Positions 23,556 through 32,235 of a DNA stretch of 37,717 nt are shown one piece after another (position 1 is the stretch's first letter; each line of letters begins with the position of its first letter). The stretch is taken from positions 1-37,717 of the forward strand of contig NZ_JOEV01000065.1 in NCBI RefSeq assembly GCF_000721105.1, written 5' to 3'. The notes beneath the pieces are model-generated. The model had not been told where the DNA came from. It searched no databases and saw only the letters and a list, made by a program, of their open reading frames with translations. The stretch comes from Streptomyces cellulosae (GTDB lineage Bacteria; Actinomycetota; Actinomycetes; Streptomycetales; Streptomycetaceae). A program made the translations under genes and the position numbers.

Positions 23556-25391
23556 ATGGCGACCCAGTCGCGACCGTCGTCCGGGCAGCGCACGAGTTTC
23601 CCCAGTCCCTACGAGCAGCCGGCGCCCGAGGGAGCCGAGGGCTGGCAGAGCCTTTACCCGTACAACATGCTCTTCCAGCCCGAGCGGCGCGCCGTGGACG
23701 AGGCGAAGTTCTGGTTCTGCGACAGCCAGCACTGGCCCACGGTGCTCAAACCGTTCGAGACGATCGGCCCCGAACTGTCGACGAAGTGCCTGGGCCAGTT
23801 CAACACCCGGCACTTCCTCGTGCCGCCCGCCAACGGCGTGGAATGCCGCATCCACCAGGGCTACGTCTACCACCACCCGCTCACGGTGGAGCGGGACGAG
23901 GCCGCGGCGCGGGTGCCGGAGTTCCGCAGACGCGCCGGATACTACTTCGCGCACTGGGACGCACTGCTGGACAACTGGAAACGCAAGGTCCTCACCACGA
24001 TCCGGGAACTGGAGGCGCTGCGGTTCACCGAACTGCCCGACGTCCAGCCGTACGAGGAGATCGAGCGCGGCGTCGGGCTGGACGCGACCGAGACCCTGCT
24101 CGGCGGGTACGACCAGCTCCTGGCGCTGTGCCACCGGGCCTGGCAGTACCACTTCGAGTTCCTCAACCTCGGCTACGCGGCCTACCTGGACCTCTTCCAG
24201 GCGTGCGGACAGTGGTTCCCCGGCATCCCCGACCAGGCCGTCGCGACCATGGTCCAAGGCGTGGACATGGAACTGTTCCGCCCGGACGACGAGCTGAAGC
24301 GGCTGGCGAAGCTCGCCGTCGAACTGGGCCTGGAGCACCTGCTGACCGTCCCCGGCCCCGGACAGGACACCCTCGACGCCGTCGCACTGGCGCCGAGAGG
24401 CCGGGACTGGCTCGATGCCTGGGAAGCAGCCCGCGACCCGTGGTTCAACTTCACCTCGGGCAACGGCTTCTACGCCGACGACCGGTACTGGCGGGACGAT
24501 CCCGCACTGCCCCTCGGTTACATCCGCGACTACGTCCTGCGGCTGCGCCGGGGCGAGAACGTCGACCGGCGGGTGACCGAGCTCGTCGCCGAACGGGACC
24601 GGATCACAGGTGAGTACGCCGCCCTGCTCGACCCCGCCCAGCGCACGGACCTCGAGGCCAAACTGCGGCTCGCCCGAAAGGTCTACCCGTATGTGGAGAA
24701 CCACAACTTCTACATCGAGCACTGGTCGATGGGCGTCTTCTGGCGCAAGACCCGGCAGCTGTCCGCGCTGCTGCACCGGGCGGGCTTCTGGCCCGGCGAG
24801 AGCGACATGCTGTACCTCACCCGCGACGAGGCCCGCGGCGCACTGTTCGACTTCGCGTCCGGCTGGGCGCGGGGCAGCGCGCCGGTCGGCCCCGACCACT
24901 GGCCGCCCGAGGTGGAACGGCGGCGGCGGATCGTGCGCGCCCTGGCGACCCGACGCCCGGAACCGGCGCTGAACCGGCCGCCCGCCGCCGTCACGGAGCC
25001 GTTCAGCATCATGCTGTGGGGCATCACCAGCGAACAGGTCCGGTCCTGGCTGGCCGACTGCGCCACCACCGGCGATCTGAGGGGCCTGGCCGCGTCGCCC
25101 GGACGCGCGGACGGACCGGCCCGGATCGTCCACAGCCCCGCGGAGCTGGATCTCGTACGGGACGGGGAGATCCTCGTCGCGCCGGTCACCGCGCCCAGCT
25201 GGGCCCCGGTGTTCGGCCGGATACGGGCCACGGTGACCGACATAGGCGGGGTGATGTCGCACGCCGCCATCGTCTGCCGCGAGTACTCCCTGCCCGCCGT
25301 CACGGGAACCGGGTCGGCGTCCACCCGTATCAGGACGGGGCAGCGGATCCTGGTGGACGGCACGGCCGGCACCGTCACCCTCCTCGACTGA
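23556..25391 (+). CDS. PEP-synthase-like C-terminal subunit (substrate domain plus phospho-His swivel domain)
   Basis: A 611-residue protein. The C-terminal 80 residues are the swivelling PEP-utilizer mobile domain, with TDIGGVMSHAAIVCREYSLP; His569 is the residue that would carry phosphate between the ATP-grasp subunit and the acceptor. The large N-terminal part (about 30-500) is helical and substrate-specific: VYPYVENHNFYIEHWS resembles the HxFxI region of rifampin phosphotransferase and phenylphosphate synthase central domains, and the beginning (LYPYNMLFQPERRAVDEAKFWF) matches that group in style. It lacks the TIM-barrel PEP domain of classical PEP synthase, so the acceptor is unlikely to be pyruvate. 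GAAGGGACC ribosome site. Tight operon with the ATP-grasp gene before it and the HD gene 27 bases after it. Acceptor unknown. Confidence 0.85.
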   Translation: MATQSRPSSGQRTSFPSPYEQPAPEGAEGWQSLYPYNMLFQPERRAVDEAKFWFCDSQHWPTVLKPFETIGPELSTKCLGQFNTRHFLVPPANGVECRIHQGYVYHHPLTVERDEAAARVPEFRRRAGYYFAHWDALLDNWKRKVLTTIRELEALRFTELPDVQPYEEIERGVGLDATETLLGGYDQLLALCHRAWQYHFEFLNLGYAAYLDLFQACGQWFPGIPDQAVATMVQGVDMELFRPDDELKRLAKLAVELGLEHLLTVPGPGQDTLDAVALAPRGRDWLDAWEAARDPWFNFTSGNGFYADDRYWRDDPALPLGYIRDYVLRLRRGENVDRRVTELVAERDRITGEYAALLDPAQRTDLEAKLRLARKVYPYVENHNFYIEHWSMGVFWRKTRQLSALLHRAGFWPGESDMLYLTRDEARGALFDFASGWARGSAPVGPDHWPPEVERRRRIVRALATRRPEPALNRPPAAVTEPFSIMLWGITSEQVRSWLADCATTGDLRGLAASPGRADGPARIVHSPAELDLVRDGEILVAPVTAPSWAPVFGRIRATVTDIGGVMSHAAIVCREYSLPAVTGTGSASTRIRTGQRILVDGTAGTVTLLD

Positions 25392-25418
25392 GTGTGCTCG
25401 TACCGAAAGGAGACCGGC

Positions 25419-26129
25419 ATGCCCCCCGCTCCGCTTCCCGTCCTCCCGCTCGCCGCGTCGCAGATCCCCCCGGCGGACGAGGTGCCCGCACTGGTGCGCC
25501 TGACCGGGGTCGAGCAGGAGATCTGGGACCGCGCCCTGCCGTATCTCGACGTGCGCGACAACGACGCGCACTCGCTCTACGCCTACGGCCTTGCCACCAC
25601 GCTGCTGAACGCGGTGCCACAGGCCCGTGCCGGCGTCGTGCTTCCGGCGATACTCCTGCACGACACCGGCTGGAAGACCGTCGACCCGGCACGCATCCTG
25701 CCCGCCATCGCCCCCGGCTCCCACGACCCCGACACCGTCCGCGCACACGAGACCGAGGGCGCCGTCATCGCCGATCGCATCCTCACCGACCTCGGGTACC
25801 CGCGGGAAAGCACCGCGCTGATCATGGCGATCGTCGACGGCCACGACACCCGGCGGCACGCCCTGAACGCCGACGACGCGGTGGTCAAGGACGCCGACAA
25901 GCTGTGGCGGCTCACCCCGCACGGGCTGCGCACCGTCGGCTCCTGGTTCTGCCTCGACGCCGAGCAGACGCTGCGACTGGTCCTGGCGCAGACCTATGAC
26001 CGGCTGCTCACCGAAACGGGCCGCGCGATCGGCCGCGCGCTGGCCGCCTGCGCGGGGCTCGACCACAGCCCGCAGCGGCTGGCGATCGGAGGCCGGACCC
26101 CGCGGACGAGCGGTGGCCATTCGGGTTGA
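25419..26129 (+). CDS. HD-domain metal-dependent phosphohydrolase
   Basis: A 236-residue HD-superfamily protein. Metal ligands seen in order: His51 (DNDAHSLYAYG), His81-Asp82 (ILLHDTGWK), His110 (RAHETEG), His142-Asp143 (VDGHDTRRH) and an Asp in KDADKLWR. This is a complete set for a hydrolytic HD protein acting on a nucleotide or phospho-compound. ATG preceded by AAAGGAGA. It is the third gene of the split PEP-synthase operon and overlaps or abuts the phosphatase gene that follows. Its position suggests it acts on the product or regulator of the same pathway, for example removing a phosphate that the dikinase adds, but that is inference. Confidence 0.86.
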   Translation: MPPAPLPVLPLAASQIPPADEVPALVRLTGVEQEIWDRALPYLDVRDNDAHSLYAYGLATTLLNAVPQARAGVVLPAILLHDTGWKTVDPARILPAIAPGSHDPDTVRAHETEGAVIADRILTDLGYPRESTALIMAIVDGHDTRRHALNADDAVVKDADKLWRLTPHGLRTVGSWFCLDAEQTLRLVLAQTYDRLLTETGRAIGRALAACAGLDHSPQRLAIGGRTPRTSGGHSG

Positions 26130-26131
26130 TT

Positions 26132-28585
26132 ATGGATATTCCGCGCACCACGCTGGACGCTATGGACACGTCGTACGTCCTCGGACTGGTCGTGACCGAC
26201 CGGCGCGGGCTGATCACCGGGTGGAGCCCGGGAGCGGAACGCCTGCTGGGACACACGGCCGCGGACGCCGTGAGGCAGCCGCTCACGGAGCTGCTGGGGC
26301 TGGAGGACGCCGACGGCCCCGGGGAGCGGCACATGGTGCTCCCGGTGCGGCACGGCGACGGCAGCCTGCTGACGCTGCCGGTCTCCAGCTATCCCCTGGC
26401 CGGCGACGTCACGCCCGGGTGGGAAACCGAACCCGGTTCGGTCCTGGTCGTCGGCCCGCCGCCGACCGGGGTCGCGCTCAGGGAGCGGGGGGCGTTGTCC
26501 GCCTGGGCCCTGGAAGCTTCGCCGATGGCGCTCACGGTCTACGACACCGACCTGCGGTGCGTGTGGCAGAGCGACAGGATGCGCCGCCTCAGCGGCGTCG
26601 CCGACGAGCGACGGCGCGGACGCCGCCTCACCGACGCCCTGACCGGCCCGGACGCCGTTCAGTGGGAGGAACGGATGCGACTGGCCCTGCTGACGGGCGA
26701 GGAGCAGGCCGGCGAGATCAAGGGCAGCATCCTGGCGGCGTCCGACTCCCGGGTCTTCCATGTCTCCGCGACACCGCTGCGGGACGATCGGGGCCAGACG
26801 CTCGGCGTCTGCACCACCGTGACGGACGTGACCCGCGCCAGCCGCGACCGCGAGCGCCTGGCCCTGCTGAACGACGCGAGCGTCCGCATCGGCAGCACCC
26901 TGGACGTGACCCGGACCGGCCGGGAGCTGACCGAGGTGGTGGTGCCCCGGTTCGCCGACTTCGCCCGCGTCGACCTGCTGGAGGTACTGCTCAGGGGCGA
27001 CGAGCCCGCTCACGGGCCGATCGCCGGGGCCGTCCGGCTGCGCAGGATCGCGGAGCTGAACCTGTCCGAGGGCGTCCTGGAGGCGCATACCACCGCCGGC
27101 GACTCCGACGTCTATCTCGCCAACTCGCCCGCAGCGCTGTGCCTGGCCAGCGGACGCTCGGCGGTGTACCGGACCGAGGACCCCGTGATCCGCGTCTGGG
27201 CGGCCTCGAGCCCGGCACGGCAGGCGAAGATCGCCCGGTACGAGACGCACTCGTGGATGCTGGTGCCGGTCAGGGCCCGGGGGACGACTCTGGGTGCGGT
27301 GATGTTCGCCCGAACCCGCGAGACCCCCGAGCCTTTCGACGCCGATGACCTCGCCTTGGCCGAGGACCTGGTGGCCCGGGCGGCGGTGTGTCTGGACAAC
27401 GCGCGGCGGTTCACCCGGGAGCGCACGGCGGCACTCGCGCTGCAGCGAAGTCTGCTTCCGCAGCGGCTGCCGCACCAGTCGGCGGTGGAGGTGGCCTCGC
27501 GTTATCTGCCCGCGTCACCGAGCTTGGGGGTGGGGGGCGACTGGTTCGACGTGATCCGGCTGTCGGGTGAGCGGGTGGCCCTGGTGGTCGGGGACGTGGT
27601 GGGGCACGGGATCCACGCGGCGGCGGCGATGGGGCGGCTGCGGACCGCTGTGCGTACGCTCGCGGACGTCGATCCGACCCCGGACGAACTGCTGACCCGG
27701 CTTGACGACCTGGTGATCCAGCTGTCCGCGGAGTCTGGGGGCGACCTGGGCGGCGGCACGGGGGCGGACATCGGTGCGACCTGCCTCTACGCCGTGTACG
27801 ACCCGGTGACCGGGCGGTGTTCGCTGGCCCGGGCCGGTCATCCGGCACCTGTTCTGGTGACCCCGCACGGGGCGGCCGGGTTCCTGGATGCCCCGGCCGG
27901 CCCGCCGCTCGGCCTGGGTGGTGTGCCCTTCGAGTCGGTGGAGGTGACGCTGCCGCCGGGGAGCCTGCTGGCGCTGTACACCGACGGCCTGGTCGAGTCC
28001 CGGCAGCAGGATCTGGATGTGGGCCTGGAGGGCTTGCGCAGGACACTGACCGTGCCTGCCGACTCGCTGGAGGACCTGTGCGAACACGTGGTGAGGACGG
28101 TGCTCCCGGACGGACCGGCCGACGACGCGGCGCTGTTGCTGGTGAGGACTCGGGCGCTGGACGGCCGGCGGGTCGCGGTGTGGGAGGTGGCCGCGGACGC
28201 GGCGGCGGTGCCGCGGGTGCGTTCGGAGAGCGCCCGCACGCTGGAGTCGTGGGGCCTGGAGGAGGCCGCGTTCGTGACCGAGCTGGTGGTCAGTGAGCTG
28301 GTGACGAACGCCATCCGGTACGGCGGTTCCCCGATCCAGTTGCGGCTGATCCATGACCAGGTGCTGACCTGTGAGGTCTCGGACACGAACAGCACCGCGC
28401 CGCACATGCGGCGGGCGCGGGTGTTCGACGAGGGCGGCCGAGGTCTGCTGCTGGTCGCCCAGCTCACGCAGCGGTGGGGGACGCGGCAGACCTCCACCGG
28501 CAAGACGATCTGGTGCGAGCAGACCCTGCCGACGCAGAGGGGCCCGGACCGGCCCGACGAGCCGGAGCCGGTCGAGGCGGCATGA
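26132..28585 (+). CDS. PAS-PAS-GAF-SpoIIE phosphatase-HATPase signalling protein
   Basis: An 817-residue cytosolic signalling protein. Domains: PAS at about 10-105 (LGLVVTDRRGLITGWSPGAE), a second PAS at about 120-230 (MALTVYDTDLRCVWQS), GAF at about 250-410, PP2C/SpoIIE at about 430-640 with metal-binding GGDWFDV (Asp470), GDVVGHG and YTDGLVE, and an HATPase of the anti-sigma kinase type at about 680-800 with N-box ELVTNAIRYGG (Asn726) and GGRGLLLV. Such proteins switch anti-sigma/anti-anti-sigma systems by Ser phosphorylation and dephosphorylation. The ATG lies two bases past the HD-gene stop; a TTG overlapping that stop is an alternative. No STAS partner is adjacent. Confidence 0.92.
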   Translation: MDIPRTTLDAMDTSYVLGLVVTDRRGLITGWSPGAERLLGHTAADAVRQPLTELLGLEDADGPGERHMVLPVRHGDGSLLTLPVSSYPLAGDVTPGWETEPGSVLVVGPPPTGVALRERGALSAWALEASPMALTVYDTDLRCVWQSDRMRRLSGVADERRRGRRLTDALTGPDAVQWEERMRLALLTGEEQAGEIKGSILAASDSRVFHVSATPLRDDRGQTLGVCTTVTDVTRASRDRERLALLNDASVRIGSTLDVTRTGRELTEVVVPRFADFARVDLLEVLLRGDEPAHGPIAGAVRLRRIAELNLSEGVLEAHTTAGDSDVYLANSPAALCLASGRSAVYRTEDPVIRVWAASSPARQAKIARYETHSWMLVPVRARGTTLGAVMFARTRETPEPFDADDLALAEDLVARAAVCLDNARRFTRERTAALALQRSLLPQRLPHQSAVEVASRYLPASPSLGVGGDWFDVIRLSGERVALVVGDVVGHGIHAAAAMGRLRTAVRTLADVDPTPDELLTRLDDLVIQLSAESGGDLGGGTGADIGATCLYAVYDPVTGRCSLARAGHPAPVLVTPHGAAGFLDAPAGPPLGLGGVPFESVEVTLPPGSLLALYTDGLVESRQQDLDVGLEGLRRTLTVPADSLEDLCEHVVRTVLPDGPADDAALLLVRTRALDGRRVAVWEVAADAAAVPRVRSESARTLESWGLEEAAFVTELVVSELVTNAIRYGGSPIQLRLIHDQVLTCEVSDTNSTAPHMRRARVFDEGGRGLLLVAQLTQRWGTRQTSTGKTIWCEQTLPTQRGPDRPDEPEPVEAA

Positions 28586-28730
28586 TCCGGGGCCGGTGTT
28601 TCTGCCTGACCGTGCTCGGCTGCCTCGACGGCAGGCCGGTACGTGAGCTGTACGACCGAAGCTCTTGTGCTTGAAGGAGCGAGACTGGAAGATCGCTTCA
28701 GTATTCTGACCGGATTCTTTAAGGGGGGTC

Positions 28731-29552
28731 ATGCACGACAGATACAGCGCCATGGTTGTGGCACTGGGCGCCGTCGCGCTCTCGTTCACACTTGGTGCAT
28801 TACCCGGCACCGCCTACGCAACTGGCAAGGAACACGGCTCCCGGTCTGGAGAGACGCCGCTGAGCCGCGAGGGTTACTGGCCCTTGGAGGCGGCGCCCGG
28901 CGGAGTCGCTCCCAATGTGGAGCCTGAAGGCCTGCCGTTGCTTTTGAATGGCGATTCCTGGATCTATCACAACGAGGACATTTGGGGGGATCCCGCGCTG
29001 GTTGATCAAGGCGACCTCAGGCTCGATGGTGACGGTGACTGGGTGGCGACTTCCACGGCACCGGTCGGTGGGGACGGGAGTTTCACTCTCGCCGCTCGCG
29101 CTCGCCTGGCCGCGGCCGACAACAGGACGCAGACTGTTCTATCCCTTCCGGGCTCTGACGCCGACCGCCTCGCGATCCGGTACCAGGCGGCAAGCGGGAA
29201 GTGGGAAGTCGTGGTGTCCACCAAGGACAAGGCGAATGCTCCGCAAGTGGTCATCACCGAGGAGCAAGCTTTGCCTGACGACGGCCCTTACGGCGTGGGC
29301 GATCACTTGGCTGTCGTCTTCGACGCCCCTGCTCATGAGCTTCGCTTTTATGTGAACGGGCAACTGGCCAACACCTCCACCGCCCTGGACACGACCTCGT
29401 GGACGGCATCGGGCGGCCTTCAGGTGGGCCGCTCGGCGCACCGCGGTGAGTACTTCGAGGGCACCGTGGACGAGGTGCGCGCATACTCCGGCGTCGCGAG
29501 CTCGACGATGCTCACTCGGATGTCCGGCCTGACGGGAGATCCTGACCTCTGA
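28731..29552 (+). CDS. Secreted LamG/concanavalin-like protein
   Basis: A 273-residue exported protein. Residues 1-31 are a signal peptide (LGAVALSFTLGALPGTAYA). The mature N-terminus, about 32-90, contains REGYWPLEAA; residues about 90-260 form a LamG-like jellyroll (LRLDGDGDWVATSTAPVGGD, FTLAARARLAA, LAIRYQAASGKWEVVV, HLAVVFDAPAHELRFYVNGQ, LQVGRSAHRGEYFEGTVDEV, RAYSGVAS). LamG domains bind carbohydrate or protein; no catalytic module is attached, so it may be the remaining domain of a larger wall protein or a free-standing adhesin. AAGGGGGG ribosome site. Codon use is somewhat less GC-biased than its upstream neighbours. Confidence 0.82.
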   Translation: MHDRYSAMVVALGAVALSFTLGALPGTAYATGKEHGSRSGETPLSREGYWPLEAAPGGVAPNVEPEGLPLLLNGDSWIYHNEDIWGDPALVDQGDLRLDGDGDWVATSTAPVGGDGSFTLAARARLAAADNRTQTVLSLPGSDADRLAIRYQAASGKWEVVVSTKDKANAPQVVITEEQALPDDGPYGVGDHLAVVFDAPAHELRFYVNGQLANTSTALDTTSWTASGGLQVGRSAHRGEYFEGTVDEVRAYSGVASSTMLTRMSGLTGDPDL

Positions 29553-29602
29553 GTGCCGGGCGGTCCGGCCGCACCCGTAGGGTCGTGAAGCCTGCCCGGC
29601 AC
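29553..29602 (+). terminator. Possible terminator after the LamG gene
   Basis: GTGCCGGGC (29553-29561) and GCCCGGCAC (29594-29602) are perfectly complementary with a 32-base loop, starting one base after the LamG stop. The loop is long, so this is tentative. Confidence 0.4.
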
Positions 29603-29796
29603 TCCCGAGCCCCGCACGCAGGACACCCGCGTACAGGGCTCGGACATGCGCCCTACTTCTTCAGCCCTACGTCTTGTCGGGAATCTTGGTGAGCTGGGTT
29701 TTTACTGGTCACGGGCGGTGGGCTGTCGGTCGGGCTCGGCGCCTTGTCCCTCGCGACTGGATGTGCTTGCTCGGGCGGGAGACTTGACCTGTTCTC

Positions 29797-30400
29797 TTAC
29801 CAGATCGACCTTGTGTCGTCATTCCCAAGCCACTTGTCACTGATGTTGATGGCCGGCTGAATGACTTCCGGATAACGATCCGGAGGGTACTCCTGCTGAA
29901 TCTCCTTGCCGGTTCGCCGATCCTTGACGATCTTTACGCCAGCCGCTTTCATTTTTTTCAGGGTGCCAACAGATTCACCCGATACGAGGGCGTTGAACGC
30001 TTTGATGGCCTGAGCCGACTGCTGAACACTGTCCCTGCTCACGATCCCGCGGTTCACATTGATCATGGTGTTCGTGTACAGGGAGCGAGGGTCTCGCCCG
30101 ACATATTCCCCGGCTGGTCTCACCGATGCCGTCGAAGAACAGGTCGGCGATACTCTCAGGCCATACTTCTGTAATGATCGTGCGCGCGACAATCAATCCC
30201 GTTGCGCTGGAGTGACATTGCTTTCCCTTGCTGACCAGGCGGACGATGCGGTCCTCTTCAACTGGCCACCTTGGGACCACATCCTGTACTTGTTCGGCGG
30301 TCAGCCGTCCGCTGGTCCACCTCATCCAGTGCAGGCCCGCAGCGCGGTTTGCGAGGACCTTAAGCGCGGCTGCATAGACGTTGGCGTTGCTCTGCCTCAT
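29797..30400 (-). pseudogene. Frameshifted gene remnant, function unknown
   Basis: Two overlapping minus-strand frames appear to be halves of one protein. The first runs from about 30400 (MRQSNANVYAAALKV, then LHWMRWTSGRLTAEQVQDVV, SIADLFFDGIGE) and becomes poor-quality near 30125; the second takes over there (EYVGRDPRSLYTNTMINV) and continues with VKIVKDRRTGKEIQQEYPPD to WLGNDDTRSIW at 29797. Joining them needs one frameshift near 30115-30130. Sequence with coding character extends upstream of the ATG (for example AAGDFVAQITE) but without a start before a TAG at about 30564, so the 5' end may also be lost. Base composition is less GC-rich than the core. I do not recognise the family. Confidence 0.45.
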
Positions 30401-31026
30401 CTCCGTGATCTGTGCGACGAAGTCGCCGGCTGCACGGACGCGACCGCCGTTTGGGGGTGCCGCCCAGCTCTCGTCTGCATGTGACCTGGCTTCTCTGCGC
30501 CATTCGCTCCGAGTGCGTGTGCGTGTGCGCAGCTGAGGACCTGCGCCGCCAGCACCTGACGACGACTAGAGGCGCGGGCCCGCCGTAGGCGTGACGGGTG
30601 CTGAGTTCTCCACTCGGGCCGAGGTGCCGGGCTCTTGAGGCGGCATTCCGGGTATGCCACTACCTGGGCGTCAGCAGGTGCCTCACATCGTCATGACCCA
30701 TCCCTAGCCCGTGCTCAGCGTCTCACTGGTCAGCTTGGCTATCCGCCCGCGCGGCTGAGCGGTCAGGCTTCTCACCCGGCTCCGCATTCTCCGTCCCGAC
30801 GCCAGAGGCGCCGGTCAGGACCTGGCCGTGAACCAAGCCGACAGCGGTCACACCTGCAGTGCTCCAAGACGATCAGCGAGGCTGCGAGACTGTTGGACTG
30901 CCCTGGTCTGACGGGTTCGGGGCGGGACGGGGGCCTTCTGACCTGGGGTGGAGTAGGCCATCGGACGGATGGTTGGACGCCGCCGGACGGCGACGAATCA
31001 GACCAGGACTGAGACCAGGGCGCCGG
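30401..31026. other. 626-base region without a convincing gene
   Basis: Only short overlapping frames of mixed composition are present. The part next to 30400 reads as a 5' extension of the broken gene described at 29797-30400, including an Arg-Thr repeat (ACGCAC-type dinucleotide run near 30515-30535). I see no RNA gene, operator or mobile-element end in the rest. Confidence 0.5.
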
Positions 31027-31452
31027 TCATACTCGCTTGACGACGATCGATTCCGGAACCAGCTTCTCCAGGTCGTCCACGTCCGATGTGAAGATGGTGA
31101 CCTGCCCTTTCTGCTGTCGGGCGATGATGGCGAGCACCGCGTCGATCGCGTACTTGTGGCCGTGAAGCTTGGCGTCGGACAGGAGTCGGCGGGCCTGGCG
31201 AGCCTCGTCCTTCCCGATGTCGGCGACTTTGAGCCGGGAGATCACCCAGTCCCAGCGCTGCTCGGTGGTTCTGCCGTCGTACGCCTCCACCAGCGTCATG
31301 GGCGACGTGACTACTTCGGCTTCGCCCCGTGCTGCGAGATCGAGCCAGGCGATCATCTTCCGGTCGCCACGGACAGCGAGGGACAGGGCTTCGCAGTCGA
31401 GTACGAAGGCGCGCAGTGGCCGCTGCCCGTGCTCACCGGCTCGCTTGGTCAC
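31027..31452 (-). CDS. vapC: PIN-domain toxin, VapC-like
   Basis: A 141-residue PIN-domain protein, a Mg-dependent ribonuclease toxin by family. Acidic residues expected in the active site are seen: Asp in FVLDCEALSLA, Glu in MTLVEAYDGR, Asp in YAIDAVLAIIA and Asp in IFTSDVDDLEKL. It starts at a GTG (31450-31452) that overlaps the stop of the antitoxin gene (GTGA), so the two are translated together with antitoxin first, the usual VapBC order. It lies just outside the tRNA-fragment attachment site. Confidence 0.85.
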   Translation of the reverse strand: MTKRAGEHGQRPLRAFVLDCEALSLAVRGDRKMIAWLDLAARGEAEVVTSPMTLVEAYDGRTTEQRWDWVISRLKVADIGKDEARQARRLLSDAKLHGHKYAIDAVLAIIARQQKGQVTIFTSDVDDLEKLVPESIVVKRV

Positions 31453-31727
31453 GCGGCCTCTCCGGCGTTGTGTCCTCCGGCGGTGAGGCGACGCTCGTGC
31501 TCGGCGTCGAGGTCTTCCAGCTCGGAGAGTGCTGCCGCGCGCTCGTCCTCGGTGACCGCACCGTGTTCCTCCTGCAGCCAGTCGACCAGCTCCAGCAGTC
31601 GGTCCCGATCACGCTTGAATCGCAGTGCTTCGGTGACGTACGCCGAAAGTCCCCGCTCAGCCGCCTCGGCGCGGATCTCGTCCAGGAGATCTTCGGGGAT
31701 CGTCACCGTTACCTTCTTGGTTGCCAT
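31449..31727 (-). CDS. vapB: Ribbon-helix-helix antitoxin, VapB-like
   Basis: A 92-residue antitoxin. The N-terminal MATKKVTVTIPEDLLDEIRA followed by AAERGLSAYVTEALRFK is a ribbon-helix-helix (CopG/MetJ-type) DNA-binding domain; the charged C-terminal half (LQEEHGAVTEDERAAALSEL) would wrap the toxin. The start ATG is preceded by TATGGT seven bases away, so the message may be leaderless. CACCA and TGGTG around that -10 (31736-31751) form a small inverted repeat that could be the self-operator. Confidence 0.85.
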   Translation of the reverse strand: MATKKVTVTIPEDLLDEIRAEAAERGLSAYVTEALRFKRDRDRLLELVDWLQEEHGAVTEDERAAALSELEDLDAEHERRLTAGGHNAGEAA

Positions 31728-31752
31728 ACAAGTCACCATACTCTTGGTGTGC

Positions 31753-31887
31753 ATGCCCCTACCGGATTGCCGTGACCTGCACGTGCCGGACGCCATGCTC
31801 AAGGAGGTGGCCCGGAAGGTCGCCGATGCCATCTGGGGAGCCCCGGACACACCCGCTGTGGACAAAAACCAGGACAACGAGGGCTGA
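31753..31887 (+). CDS. Possible small ORF next to the attachment site
   Basis: A 44-codon frame, divergent from vapB, starting MPLPDCRDLHVPDAMLKEVA and ending AVDKNQDNEG. The middle looks like an amphipathic helix (LKEVARKVADAIWGA) and the sequence reads as protein-like, but there is no ribosome site before the first ATG. It may be the 3' remnant of a longer gene cut by integration events. It stops six bases before the terminator hairpin. Confidence 0.3.
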   Translation: MPLPDCRDLHVPDAMLKEVARKVADAIWGAPDTPAVDKNQDNEG

Positions 31888-31892
31888 GAACC

Positions 31893-31930
31893 GTCGAAGG
31901 GCCCCACCGCGAACGGTGGGGCCCTTCGAC
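31893..31930 (-). terminator. Strong terminator belonging to the truncated tRNA-Ser
   Basis: GTCGAAGGGCCCCACCG (31893-31909) and CGGTGGGGCCCTTCGAC (31914-31930) make a perfect 17-bp stem with a CGAA loop. It lies 19 bases beyond the 3' end of the tRNA fragment, as expected for a native tRNA terminator. Confidence 0.85.
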
Positions 31931-31949
31931 ATCGTGCCCGGTGAGGCAC

Positions 31950-31990
31950 TGGCGGAGGATACGAGATTCGAACTCGTGAGGGGTTGCCCA
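31950..31990 (-). other. 3' fragment of a tRNA-Ser gene, attachment-site remnant
   Basis: On the minus strand this reads as the last part of a variable arm, a complete T arm (ACGAG, loop TTCGAAT, CTCGT), the 3' acceptor strand ATCCTCC, discriminator G and an encoded CCA ending at 31950. The matching 5' half (beginning GGAGGAT) is not present anywhere upstream in the window. Integrases commonly recombine at tRNA 3' ends and leave exactly such a fragment at the far end. Since the native-looking terminator is on the left side, the inserted element should lie to the right. Confidence 0.75.
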
Positions 31991-32235
31991 GGACCGTTCA
32001 CTTGCATTCATGGGAGGACGGCTGCTGGTTCCGAGGTGGCCCTCGGTCTCGCCTGAACCATCGCGAACGGGGCTGAATGAGACGGAAACTGAGACGGGCG
32101 GCCGAACCGCTGGCACATCTTGCAACCTCAGGAACATGATCACGTTGCAGGTGCTTCACCGCAGGAAATCACTGTTTGTCCTACACGGGCTGGCTGCGGG
32201 CACCACGATGTACGCACCACCGTGAGAGGGCACCC

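Noticed and set aside
21990..26120. 1376-codon minus-strand open frame, the longest in the window
   Set aside because: Antisense to the split PEP-synthase genes and HD gene, which have intact family motifs; this frame has none.
31950..32060. A complete tRNA-Ser gene at the fragment
   Set aside because: I looked upstream on the minus strand for a 5' GGAGGAT, D arm and anticodon arm and found none; only the 3' part is present.
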